Assembly: GCA_020746835.1 (NCBI GenBank)
Contig: JAGPNK010000004.1
Coordinates: 1,426,001 to 1,490,000 of the forward strand
Direction: 5' to 3'
Origin: Stachybotrys elegans
Lineage: Eukaryota; Ascomycota; Sordariomycetes; Hypocreales; Stachybotryaceae
DNA: 64,000 nucleotides
Notes under the pieces: generated by a model
Database searches by the model: none
What the model was told of the DNA's origin: nothing
What the model saw: only the letters and a program-made list of their open reading frames with translations
Shown: positions 12,101 to 23,643 of the stretch, one piece after another
How positions within the stretch are numbered: the stretch's first letter is position 1
Layout: each line of letters begins with the position of its first letter
Position numbers and translations under genes: made by a program

Positions 12101-14213
12101 CACTCTCATAGCCCATCTTATTAGGAGTGCCGGTATTTGTAATGTCATTCAAGGGCAGACCTGCGTGGGCACGAGATTGGGCGACGTGGGCAGGGCTGTC
12201 GCGAAGATAAGGATTGAGAGCCTCCCGAAGACTGCTCACGGGACTAGGTGGCGCCTTGGGAATGGCCCAATCGTTATCCGACTGCGTGTCTATGGGCGCG
12301 ATGGGCGGAACAGGGGGTGCATGAATCGAGGTCGGCAGAGGAGGGACTTCCTCGTGAACGGATCGCTTGCGACGGCGGAAGAAGGACGTCTTCTTCTGCA
12401 GAGCCGGGTGATTTGAGTGCGACGATGAAACGTCCCGCGAGGGCGGCGTGGAACCGGATCTCGACTGAGAAGCGGATTGCGCCTTTCGAGACGCCTGTTC
12501 GCTGGAGGTGTTGCCATTGTTTGCGGCGGCGGCGGCGGCGGACGACACGGCGGCGGCTTGGGAAGTCTGGCGGGAGGCAGACGAAGAGTCATTAGTGACA
12601 GGAGCGTTCTTGGATGCACCGCCGCCAAACACTCTCCTGAAGAAGCCCGTACGCTCCTTTGTTTGCGTCGAGGAGTCGGCGGCAGGAGCTGGCGATGGCT
12701 TCGGCTCCTTGGATTTGTTGTAAGAGACATTGGGGGCGGGGGCCGAGTCCTCCAAGTCGAGGGCCGGCACGGCGGGGGCCGGCTCGTGGGACGTCATGGG
12801 TTTACGGCCGGCGGAGCTCCTGATGGAACGGGTGATGCTGCGCGTCCGCTCGCGTCCCTGGAAGGGCGATTGGGTAGGCTCGGGAGGAATTCGAGGAGGT
12901 TGTGCGGCAATGGGGTTCTCTGAAGGGATGCGCCGCGGGCCGTTGGGGATCGTAGGGGTGGGAGCGGCTTCGTAGTCGTCGTGCAGAAAGTCATGGGAGG
13001 AGGAGTTGACGTGGAAGGTAGAGGAGGAATGGGGGAGGGTCGGCGGATACAATGGTGGGCGATGGGGGCTATTATCGAAGCTTGCAGATCGGTTCACGCC
13101 ACGACCCCAACGATGCCCCATGGCCTGCGAATAGCCGGCGTCGATGCTGGCGCTACTACTACTCTTGCTCCCCTTTCTGCTGCGACTGTGCATTCCACGT
13201 GGGGTGGAGGGCGGGTTCCGTTGCAGAGCCTCGCGGACCGAGTTGAGTCTGGCAAAGCCGGCCTGGAAGTTGGAGCTGCTGTTGCTGCGCCGCCCGCGCG
13301 ATGCCTGGCTCGACATCCTGCCGGAGTCGTCTGGGGCGTCGAGGTCGGAGCTGTAGGAATACTGGTGCCCAGGGTCAGGGCCGGCGTCGGCGTCGGCGGG
13401 GGAGTCGGCGGGCCAGGAATCGATGCTGAGGTTATGGTTGTGGTGAGGACTGTTGTGTGTAGGGATGCTGTGGTGGTCTTGGTATAGGCGAGAGGAGGAG
13501 GAGGCGGTTGGTTCGTAGGAATTGTGGTTGGGCTGGTAGGAGGAGGATGGGGGCTGTTGGTAACCTAGGGAGAATTGGTCAAGGGACATGAGCATGTTAT
13601 TGACCAAAGAGTCGCGGGTGACGTTGCGAGGTCCTAGGGACAGATCATGGGAGTCGCGATCGTTGCGGCGAGGCGGGTAGTGATCGGACATGTCTGAGTC
13701 GGAAGAAGAAGGACGGTCGAGGAAAAAGTCATCTGGAGCTGGGACTGGAGCTGGAGCTGCAGCTGCAGCTGGAGCCAAGGACGGGAAGGGAACGGTGGGT
13801 GAGGGAACCGGGTCCGTAGCCGTCGACGGGTTGGGTCTGGGCTTGGGCTTGGGCGTGGGCGTGGATCGTGACTTGGAGGTTGCTGGCCGGGAGTAGGACG
13901 ACGGTGTGGGCGCCGAGGCTGAAGCAGATGGAGACAGGACAAACGCTTGAGCGGCGTGGGCGGCGTGAGCGTAGGCGTAGGGATGCGCGGACGCGGACGC
14001 AGACGCGGACGCTGACGCTGCAGCTGTAGCGGTAGCGGTAGGCGACCAAGAGGCAGATGCAGAGGACGACGAGGAGTAGGAGGAAGCAAAGTCGTGGGCC
14101 CACGGGCTGGGGGGCGGGCTAGTAGGATTGGGGAAAGAATCGGAGTTTGGATTGGGATTGGGATTGGGATTGCTGGACGCACGTCGAGCAGCACCCGAGG
14201 AGCTCCAGGCCAT
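9179..14213 (-). CDS. Large Sec7-PH domain Arf guanine-nucleotide exchange factor
   Basis: Predicted about 1,657 aa from exons 14213-11231 and 11169-9179; the 60-bp intron interrupts the Sec7 domain between GFEAS and DVIHTICYS and keeps phase. The first 800 residues are low-complexity and Ser/Pro-rich, with NP-dipeptide and SA-dipeptide runs near the start and many basic/Ser patches typical of phosphoregulated fungal cortical proteins. The Sec7 domain (about residues 890-1060) shows RAETQQVDRIL, where E is the expected catalytic glutamic finger, and NTDLHVADI, the conserved C-terminal motif. A PH domain follows (WIKEGIVIHKHH... to STHPLV), then a charged helical tail. This Sec7-PH-coiled-coil order is that of Yel1/EFA6-type exchange factors for Arf6/Arf3, which act at the plasma membrane in polarity and actin organisation. 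Identity as a strict Yel1 orthologue is inference. Confidence 0.9.
13978..14172 (-). repeat. Coding microsatellites in the Sec7 gene (SA and NP dipeptide runs)
   Basis: Two in-frame simple repeats sit at the beginning of the Sec7 reading frame. A GGATTG hexamer is repeated about four times at 14139-14172 and encodes alternating Asn-Pro. A degenerate GCGGAC-type hexamer run at 13985-14035 encodes alternating Ser-Ala. Both have hexamer periods, so length changes would keep the frame. Confidence 0.75.
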
Positions 14214-17200
14214 GACTGAGTGACTGACTGCCGGCCGCTGAGATGGATGCGATGCAACAGTGTCTCGGGAGGGCTGCAGCTTAGCGCCGCCGCCTGGGGG
14301 GTGTGTATGTACAAAGAGGACAATGGGAAGGGGAAAAAAGGCACAGTGTCAGGGTCTGTCTGACAGGAAGGGGAAGGCAAGAGCAGAAGGGGAAGGGGGG
14401 GGATGGATGGAGTTCAGGGGTCGTGGAGCTTCTGCTGCGCGTGCAGTCAGTAGTCCGGCTCGGCAGGTACAGCACACTCAATATTCAATACAGGGACGGG
14501 GAAAGGGGGGGGGGATCCAAGACCAAGACCAGAATGAGTCGGAGACGGAGTCGGAGCCAGAGTCAGGAACAGAACAGAACAGGAAGAATAACGCGACGTG
14601 TCGGATGAGATGGGAGATAGAGATAGGCAGGAGAGAGAGATTGGGACTCGCTGGGTCTCATCTGCATCAGCCAGCTAATGAGGCGAGGCCAAAGCCGCCG
14701 ACCGGAACTAGTCGCTGTAGCTCTTCCTTGGCGCCGCTTTGCCTGTCCGCTGCAAGAGTCAGGAGACGAGGACTGTCTTCGGACGGTCGACGACAGGACG
14801 CGGAAGAGAGAGCGTGCAGCTTCGGGTTCTGCCGGCGAGTGTGTGGCTTGCTCTCTTGACAGCCAGCCTGACTGGGGGGGGCGTGGATTTCTCGTAATAC
14901 CGCTGTATATAACGTGCCACAGCCAGGGAGGTGATAACCAGCGAGGACCAGACAGGACAATAATTGGCAGGATACCGTCTGTTCAACGTTGTCGGTTGTG
15001 CCAGACTCAGGATCAGGTCAGGAGAGAGAGTTTCGACAGGAGGAGAAGAAGAAGAGAAGAGGAACGGAATCTGTCCGTTTCTCTCTGTATCTGTATGTAT
15101 CTGTTACGCAGGAGAGCCCACAGTCTGAGCTCAAACCGGGTCTTCAAACGAGGCAGACGGGAATAATGCCCATAGAATTAGCCAGACCTAGCCAGACATC
15201 CGAGACTGGATTTTGCGCTCTCAATTTCCATGGTTGTGGCTTTTATTATTATTATTAATTTTTGCACGAAGAAAAAAGAAAAAGAAAAAAAAATCGCTCC
15301 AACCAGCTTCTCGTCGCCAGCGTTATCCATATCTGGACAAGTATGTACAAGGGACCTGTCGCCATCACCAAGATGCCGCGCCAAAGCCATGTAGGAGCTA
15401 CCTCTTGTTGGGTCTGGAATGGTTCCACAGCAAACTGAAGCACAGAAAATGCCAACGCATGGCTGGCTGGTACCTTGCATTAGCACGTTTTAGCAAGGGC
15501 CCAATCACGTCTCTATGCTTTGATATTACCGTACGGGGCCTCGTCCAGGGCCTGTCTGTGGTTCTTCTCAGGTTCTTCTGGCTTGTCCTCTGCCTCTTGT
15601 GCTTGAAGTGCTTTCTTTCTCGTACTCCACCAGGCTATCGAATGGGTTGTTGATATGGGAAGGAAGAAGAGACGCCACCGGGAGGAGCTGCATCGGACAT
15701 TAAGCTCTGCGTCTCGCATACACTATCTGCTATATCACCGCATGCTATGCCCAGGGTCCCTCTCTACCCTCCCCTGAGCCCCATCCGGCCATCATGTCGG
15801 GCCCTCTCAGGAGAAGAACTTGCTTTTCCCAACGGGTATTCTAATTATCTATCCGCTATAGGGAGACAGGATGAAGCCAGCAGGGAGACGACATGATAGC
15901 CAGGCTTGGCACTGCGCGAGCCGCCTGAGCTTGTGATTGTGATTGCTTGCTTGCCTGTGTGCATGCACATGCTCTGAATCAAGATCCTCTTCCCTCGCCG
16001 TCTCACACGTTTCAGTCAAGCAGCTTGCGTCGTATCACTACACTTCACACTGCTGCATACATAGAAGGGTCCCGGCAGAAGTGAGTGTTTGCTGTCACTG
16101 ATTCACAGCCCGACAACCTCCAATTAGACCCTGTGAGACTTCGGGTGAGTGGCTTGTCTTGACTGGCAGCCCAGCAAATTCCATCACACGCCCCCCCTGC
16201 TTCCAGGTCGTGACACGTCGACACGCCATCGTATTTATCCAGCCATCATTTCTGCCAACCTTGGTATTAGTGGACCTATACTTGCTATAGTAGTAGCCAT
16301 TAATTCCCAACTAAATTCATCTCGAGACTCGCCGCAAAACTCTGTTGTCCTTAAAGATGCCGCCGCTTCGCAACTTTACCGGCGGGCCCTTGCAAGTCTC
16401 ATGTTGCAGCCATGCCTCGTCCAGTCTTGTGCCCCGCTCGTTCAAGTTTTGAGAAAAGAAAAGAAAAGAACATGAAAAGGAGAAAAAGAAGAGAAATAAA
16501 AATAAAAATAAAAGAGAGAGGGGGGGAGGGGGAGAGAGACAAATGGTGGCGCCAATGCAATGCAACGGTTCCTCGTCACTCGCTACCAAGTCTGCACTGC
16601 AATGCAACGGCACTTAGGCAAAAGAGAAGGTAAAGAAGGTCCAACAGAACAACCACAGGACAATCACAATCCATCAGGGCATGGATCGTCTGCCTCGGTG
16701 CTGCCGATCCTCGGTTCAACCTGACCTGCCCTTTTCCTGGCACGGCACTTGACCTCTACACACACATAGTATGTCCATCATGTGCATCCTCTGCAACGCA
16801 AGAAATCCAAACCAATCTCTCGCCATGCTACAATGCTGCGTCAGCAAGCGCTGTCCAACCGCCACCTCCCCGCCCCCCTCACGTCGCATCGTATTGAATG
16901 TATCTTCGTCCCACAACAGTGAATCGAACGCCGTCCGAGTGCCCTCCACGTCACGTCTCGTCTCGCTTCCCTCCCCGGCCGAGCGCATCCTTCAGCAGCC
17001 AGCCGGGCGGCTTGTCCGGGAGGAGCCGAGGCGAACGCACGGTACGAACTGGTTGTGTGCCAAGCAAAGCAAAGCAAAGCAGCAAACGGGAAAGCGAGGA
17101 GCCAGTGTCGGTGAGCCGTCTGTCGGTCGCCTGATGGGGACTAATCATGTCGTGCCGCTCGCCTCGTGTCCCGTACTCTTGTGTGGGAGAAACCGTTTCT

Positions 17201-18848
17201 TGTCGCACGGCGGAAATGGTCAGTTCATCATGCCTCGTTTGCTGCCGAGCCTCGCCCTGCATGCCAGCCAAGCCATGTTAGGCAATCCATCACCACCTGT
17301 ACCCGCTCTTCCTCTCATGGCCCTGGTTACGTCGTGCTGCTAGTCACTGTACGGAGTCCCAGGAAGCGATACGTCTGTCATGGTTGCTGACCTACATGAA
17401 GCTATGTTTCAGGTTCCGCTCCATGGCTCTATTACACCCAAGTCCTACGCAGCACGTGTGCTCGCGTATCAGACATCAAGCTGGCTGTTTCTGGGCCATG
17501 GCCTCCTCCACTGTCCGCCGTCCCACCACTTTATCCGGCACTCTGTCCGTACCATTGTCGCTTTGCCTCTGGAACGAACCATTCCCCACGCATATTCTCA
17601 CCATGATATCGCCAAAGCAGACAGTCTGTTCGCTGCTGTCGAGCACTGTATCATTGATTCCTCGGATCCCGCGGGATCCTCTTGCCAATGGGCGACTGTC
17701 GACCACAGGACTCTCTGCGGCCGAGAATAGCACCCGAGAAAAGTTGCACCATCATGCCCTTTCTATTGGATCAACCAGCATCCATATCATGTCAAGAGGA
17801 AGCAATGCTGGAGCAAGAACTCGTTCAATCCCTGGCTGCCACAATAGCTACGGTAAGCGTGGGAGTGGTAGTGGAGACTTGAGAACATGGTATGGACTTT
17901 TCCCCGGGAGATGTGATAAGGAATACTACTAATTCTTACTTCACCTCAAATGCAGGCCACGTTACCGACACGCTGGTTGCCAGTTTGCTGCAGGCCCCCC
18001 TGCTCATCACTCCCTCTATCTGTCATCACGGCTTCATGATGATTACAGAGCAAACTGCCATGGATGAACTGATAGGATTCCTCGCCATTGGCTTCCTCTC
18101 ACCTTAGAATATGGGAGCAGGGCCAAAAGTCCGAGCAAGTCTGTACCTCTCATCATCATCTATCTCTATCTTCCTCCTTGGTCCACGTCCCCCCCGGCTC
18201 CTCCCGCCCGCTTGACGCTGCCTGTCCACCGGAAGCCCCAGGATCTGTATAGTAGACCGAGTAAGCAGGTCTACGCAACCTCTCTCTCTCCTCTCCAATC
18301 GACCAACCACGCTTGCCATCATGAAGTGCACGAGACGAAACATCTTGAGACGTTTGCGTCCCCCGGGAGAGCACGCTTTCCTAGGCGCAGAGACACGGGC
18401 CGCAGAGACACGGGCCAGCCAACTCGGCGGCATCCCGCGCCGGCCAAGTCTACTTCCTCTCCGTCGTTGGCGCCGATCGACTAGGCTCCTCTAGTCTGCG
18501 CCCCTGGTAAATCCATTGTTAGTAGTATTCCATCCCAGTGGAGTCCTGTCTGCGTGCCCTCGCAAGGAGTGTGCTCTCCAGGTGCAATGGGATGCTGCCA
18601 GAAAAAAAAAGGTGGTCACCATTTGTAGCGTAGCGGAAGAGGAGCAACAGCCACGCCACGGCCTGAGCATCGTTGTTGCAGCTCTGCGCCGCAAGAAGCC
18701 CTTGTCTGTCCTTTGTCTTTGACGTTGTCTGCAGATGAGCCGGCTCTCAGTACAACTTGTCAGCCGCAACCAAGTTAACTTCCAGCCATTCTTCGTTCTC
18801 GCCTAGGTGTCATTCTCCGACGTTCGTCCCGTTGCCGTCCGTCTTGCT
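14214..18848. other. Long divergent intergenic region (4.6 kb)
   Basis: This stretch separates the divergently read Sec7 and flavin monooxygenase genes. It contains G-rich runs (for example ten G near 14506-14515), a purine microsatellite around 16445-16531 and many short conflicting open frames (up to about 200 codons), none with a recognisable domain or paired splice sites. Long leaders and promoters for both flanking genes are the simplest content; a non-coding transcript cannot be excluded. Confidence 0.45.
16445..16531. repeat. Polypurine microsatellite (GAAAA / AAATA / GA)
   Basis: An almost pure purine strand: GAAAAGAAAA repeats, then AAATAAAAAT repeats, then GA repeats and G runs. 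It is non-coding simple sequence within the divergent intergenic region. Such homopurine/homopyrimidine tracts can adopt unusual DNA structures, but no function is shown. Confidence 0.75.
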
Positions 18849-20983
18849 ATGCGTGTCGCCATCATTGGAGGTGGCCCCTCGGGGCTCGTCCAGCTCAAGG
18901 TCCTCGCTGAGGCTCACCGTCACTTCCCTGTCGAGCCCATTGAGCTCAAGCTCTTTGAGTCTCACGAGAAGATCGGTGGCATCTTTTTCCACCACTCGTA
19001 CGAGGATGGCGAGATGGTCTCGTCCAAGTTCTTGACGACCTTCTCTGACTTCCGGCCCCGCCCCGATGACGCCGATTTCCTCTCCTCGGAGCGCTATCTA
19101 GAGTACCTGGACCAATACGCCTCATACTTTCGTCTATGGCCGTATATCCATCTCGGCACCAAGGTCATCTCCGTGCGCAGAGGTCCTGTCTCGGGGCACA
19201 TTGTAACTTACCAGACACCTGACGGGTCGAGAATCGACTGGCCATGTGATGCCATTGCCGTGTGCTCGGGGGTGCATGCCATTCCCAATATCCCACATAT
19301 ACCCGGCATAGAGAATGTCCCCACGGTGCTGCATTCTCAAGACTTCAAGACGCGCGCGCAGCTAGGCAAAGACAAGACCGTCCTCATCCTGGGGAGCGGT
19401 GAGACGGGCGCTGACCTCGCGTACATCTCCATCACAGCCGACACTCAGAGAGTCATCATGTGTCATCGTGATGGCTGGATCGGGGCCCCAAAGGTAGGAT
19501 GGCTGTACTGCCACTCGACATGACTGCCTTGCTAACATGAAGGGGCACAGCGAAACCCCAACGCCACCTTCTTCCCATGGCTGTTTGGCCCCAAGGACCA
19601 GACCGAGGGACAGATACCCGTCGATGTCGCCCAGCCCACTATCTTCGACTCCATCTACGTACACCCCATGGTGAGGGACAGCATGTTGGTTTGGAACTAC
19701 TACCACGCGCTCGCCCTTCCTGTCGGGAGCTGGGTGGGCGCCGGCTCTCCCCACGGCATAGACCAATGGGTTGGCCAGGTGTATGGCGAGAGGTTCCATG
19801 CTTCCAGAGGTAAACCGCCATGCTGGAACTCCTTGTACAAGTTGACTAACTTGCCATGTCCCGTCTCGTAGTCTTCTTCAACAAAGCCTGGCAGCGGATC
19901 CAAAACTACGTGTCCGCCCCCTGGCGACCTACCGAGTGGCCATTGTCGACTCGCATCCGCCGTTTCTTCTACCGAGCAGACCAACCACCTCCCCCTCGTG
20001 TCATCGACGTCGCTCCCTTCCCTTCCCACATCACCCCTGACGGCGTGGCACACTTCCCTCGCAACAGCCGTCCCGAATCAGAACGCATCCAGGAGTCCGT
20101 GGTCAAGCCCGACATAGTCATCTTCGCCACCGGCTACCTCCCCGCCTTCCCTTTCTTCAACACCCCTGACAACCAAGGCCAGCGACCCTATCCGATGGCG
20201 TTTGATGCCGACGTCCGCCAGATTTGGAGCTCAGACGACCCCACCATTGGCTTCATCGGCTTCGTCCGCCCAGGCTTCGGAGCCATCCCGCCCCTGTCTG
20301 AGCTGCAGTCCATGCTTTTCGCCATGAATCTGCTCAACCGCATCCCTCGCCCTCTACACAAGGACGACGAGTGGCACTACCGCATCATCCACAAGCCCGA
20401 CGCCCGCGTCACGTACGGAGTAGAGCATGATACGTACTCCTATCAGCTCGCCAAGGACATCGACGGTGCCCCTAGCTTCACCGAGGTTCTCAAGCTTGCT
20501 TGCGTGACGCCCAATGGCTGGAGGCTCCCCATTGTCTGGGGATGGGGAGGCAACGTCAACGCCAAGTTTCGCATGCGAGGTCCCTGGCGCTTCGAAGAGG
20601 CCCCCAACATCATGACGGGCGAGATGTGGGAAATCATCACACGCCGCAAGGGCATGTTCGGTATGTTGCCCAGGCGCTCTACACAACATTCTGACTTTCT
20701 TGCTTACTGACTGCATCATCTAGGAAACTTCAATATCTCCTTCCTACCTATGCTCTACCTCGGCTCTCTCAGTCTCTTCTTCTTCATTTACGCGACTCTG
20801 TGGGATACCCTCGCCGCCTTGCACCTGGCAGAGCCCCTTGAACGGCGCAATGAGCCCAAGCGCATCATGGAGGAGCTCGAAGCGGCAATGACTGCAGAGA
20901 AGGAAAAGGCTCGTAGTCGCACGTCTTTACATGAGAGCTCTGCGAAGACCAATGGCACCGAGGTGGTCAATGGGGCTCATTAA
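18849..20983 (+). CDS. Flavin-dependent monooxygenase (FMO-like) with C-terminal membrane anchor
   Basis: Predicted 650 aa from exons 18849-19493, 19551-19809, 19872-20660 and 20724-20983, all joined in phase. The start at 18849 places the FAD Rossmann motif (MRVAIIGGGPSG) at the very N-terminus, as usual for this family. A second dinucleotide motif, LILGSGETGAD, at about residues 180-190 would bind NADPH, and IFATGYLP near residue 400 is the ATG-containing motif of FMO/Baeyer-Villiger-type flavoproteins. Near the C-terminus is one strong hydrophobic segment (MLYLGSLSLFFFIYATLW), followed by a charged tail, suggesting an ER-membrane anchor. Expected chemistry: NADPH- and O2-dependent oxygenation of a nucleophilic or carbonyl substrate; the substrate is unknown. 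The downstream gene is convergent, 354 bp away. No secondary-metabolite genes surround it, so a biosynthetic-cluster role is not supported. Confidence 0.88.
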
Positions 20984-21337
20984 GTCAATGGGAAATATCT
21001 CTGTGAGTTGGGGAGGGGGCATGAAACATGGCCTCCAAGGATGATATGGAAACACCCTGTGGTGAAGGCTTGTGTTGTTATGAGTCGGGTTGATCTTGAT
21101 TCACAACCATGTTGGCAGCTCCTGATACCGGCTGTTTCTAAACTGTGATGAAACTCTCTGTAGACTAACTGCTGCTTGCTCTAAATATGCTGCGTAAAAA
21201 AGTAATTCGCAATACACCTGCCCTACTCCTGGTATTTCCACAAAGTCAATAACGCAATGCACTTCTCAAACCACAAATGACCTGACCCCAGATCGCCGAG
21301 CATAACGGGAATCGCGTGGGCCGCCTCTCCCACGCCA
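20984..21337. other. Shared 3' region between convergent genes
   Basis: A short stretch between the stop codons of the monooxygenase (+) and the hydrolase-like gene (-). It must hold both 3' UTRs; AT-rich sequence near 21185-21250 would suit polyadenylation signals on either strand. No gene is seen. Confidence 0.5.
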
Positions 21338-22925
21338 CTACATGGTGGCAGCACGAGCTCCCGTCACGTCGCTAACCAGCAGCGGCGGCGTCTCCTGGGG
21401 GCTCTGTCCGTTGCGGTAGCTCCAGAGGCGGCTAAGATGCTTCACCCTGACCTCGTTCTTGACCCTCTTCCTCCCAGAGACGCCGTGCACCTCGACAGGG
21501 GTCCTTATCTCTCCCGATCCAAACCCTTCCGTACCGTGGTAGCTCATAATGAAGGCCTCGCGTGTATTGTCCACCGCTGCACCCTCCTTGCCGAGTTTGA
21601 TGAGCTCCTCCATGAATTCGTTGTTTTCGTCGGCTCCAGTAAACTCGCCCGTATGAGGATCTTTCTTGAGGGGAAACATCCCGTTGAGGTAATGCTGGTT
21701 GAACTGGTGGCCGCCACCATCAGTCGAGTGGGCAAAGAGGCGGCCGATGAAGCGTGGCAACTGATGAGAGCCCAGCTTGTTGGTAGCAAAGTGCAGAACA
21801 CCCCACATGGCAACAAAATCGGTGCTGTGCGCATAGTGCTCCACGTGGCCGATGGCTCTGTCCTTTGCGGCTGTTGAGGTACGAGTCGAAAGCGTTGAGG
21901 AGGTGCTTGCCGGGAGAAGGGTTGTCGTCTTTCGGGGATGCGGATGTGGGTGCGGATGCAGGTCAAGCTCGCTAGGCGGTACAGGACTCGTGTAGCTTAT
22001 TTCCGCCATGATGGTCTTTAGGGCCTCTTGAGGCTTCTCCTGGGACAGCGACTGCGATTCGACATGCCGATGCGGGTTGTTGAAGTGATTCGCCGCGTTT
22101 CCAAACGTGTACACCTCGAGCTTGGCCAGAAGATCCTGCGGCATTTCCTGCAAGAGCCAGTCGAGAACGAGCCCTCCCTCAATTCCGCCCTGTGAATGCA
22201 GGATGAATACAACTTTGGATTTTCCGGGGTCGTAGAGGACATCCTTGAGGAGCCTGTAGCAAACTCGTACATCGTTGGTAGCGTAGCCAAAGTTGCGCTG
22301 GACCAGGCACTCGATGACGTCGAAGATGATGCCGTCTGTTCTGTTGTGGATGCCTAGAATAGGGCGTCCGAATGTGATGGCTAGACGGTTGAGGTTGTTC
22401 TTCATCCAGTGCTGCCTGCGAAGATGGTCAGTTTGGCGAGAGGGGATGGCTGCCATCTAAGGGTGCTCACCCAGCAGCTACGCCATTGAGAAATATCCAC
22501 TGCTCGTGCTGGTGCTCGGGGTGCGCTTTGGCGTATTTCTCATCGGAATGAAAGGTGATTTCCTTGCCGTTGAGAAGCTTGCAAAGAAGCCAGTTGAGAA
22601 GCATGAAAGCGCCCACGTAACCCACGCCCGCCCACATAGGCAGCAGCAGCAGGAACGGGAGGCTTAGAATAAAGACGAGCTGCAGCACCACCAAGATGCC
22701 ATGGATCACCAGGCAAAAGATATTCTTCCTGCTGGGGTACAGCTCATCGAGCTCTCCTGAGCCACAGGGCGAGAGGGGGAATATGATCCATGGAAGGGCC
22801 CAACAGTAGCTGAAGAAGTAGTAGGTGTCTTGGGCCAACAGGCGCCAGGGGATATCCGTGTAACTGTAGTTGATGACGGTGCCGTCGCCAATCTGGGACT
22901 GGTAGAAATCGGTTGCTCTACCCAT
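21338..22925 (-). CDS. Membrane-anchored alpha/beta-hydrolase-like (DUF676-type) protein
   Basis: Predicted 510 aa from exons 22925-22471 and 22415-21338; the intron donor follows GVAAG and the acceptor precedes HWMKN, in phase. The N-terminal part (about residues 30-130) has two or three hydrophobic segments, including IFCLVIHGILVVLQLVFILS and LPFLLLLPMWAGVGYVGAFM, so the protein is membrane-inserted. The soluble part has a conserved EQWIFLNGVAAG...NRLAITFGRPILGIHNRTDG segment, and the nucleophile-elbow-like LHSQGG (Ser near residue 226), then GLVLDWLL and YTFGNAANHF, which fit an alpha/beta-hydrolase with a lipase-like HSQGG in place of strict G-x-S-x-G. His and Asp partners cannot be assigned securely; HVEHYAHSTDFVAMWGVLHF is a candidate. 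A His-Pro dipeptide run (HPHPHPHP) interrupts the hydrolase part. Likely a membrane lipase or esterase; the substrate is unknown. Confidence 0.75.
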
Positions 22926-23643
22926 CTTGATGCGTTTGTAGCTGGCTCAACACCTCACATCACCATGGTGCAGAACCAGTGCGTCTAGGAAACGCGCAGC
23001 AAAGGTTCAACGCGGAACATGTAGATATTATAGACAAAACAGAAAAACCTGGGGCCCCAACATGTCCTATGATGTCGGGCGCATCAGAAGGCCCCATGCT
23101 AAACGGTTAGATGGACAAGGGGGGTCGGATGGGTTGCGTCAGCTGAGCCCCTCCTAGGCGTCACAGAGGGCCCGCGGCCAGGCCCATCTGGGTGCTTGGC
23201 GACGATCACAGGCGGCCAGGGCAAGCAAGTGCAGGCTAGTTATGGCTGTTTCCTCTTGGTGGGTTTGCCTGGCGAGAATAAATCAAACGAAACAGGGAGC
23301 AGCGACAGATGCTGTCCTGCAGCCCGCCGCACCTACTTAACCCAACACCTACAACATGAAGATCATCTTACCTCAGGGTCATCAAACGGCTGACTGTTTT
23401 CCTTGGCTCTGTTTATTTCAGGTGCGCAGCCTTCTTGGCCTGTCCATGATGCCGCTATCTCAATGCGATATAGGTAGGTGGTTTGGATGGCAGCTCCTTC
23501 CCTTGGTCACCTGCCATTTGAAAGGGGCTAAGGTAATGACTTTGGGGTTGGACTGAAGGTGGGTAACTTTGGGCAGGTGCAGCAGGCAGCATCAAGTCTG
23601 GTACTACCACATTTACCGTCTCTTAGGTAGCATACCTACCTAC
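22926..23643. other. Intergenic, promoter side of hydrolase gene
   Basis: About 0.7 kb upstream of the hydrolase-like gene and downstream of the TPR-SET gene. It contains a small TACC repeat (around 23630-23650) and no convincing coding frame. Confidence 0.5.

Noticed and set aside
17384..17932. 182-codon plus-strand frame in the 4.6-kb gap
   Set aside because: No domain, no splice partner, Ser/Arg-rich random-looking composition.
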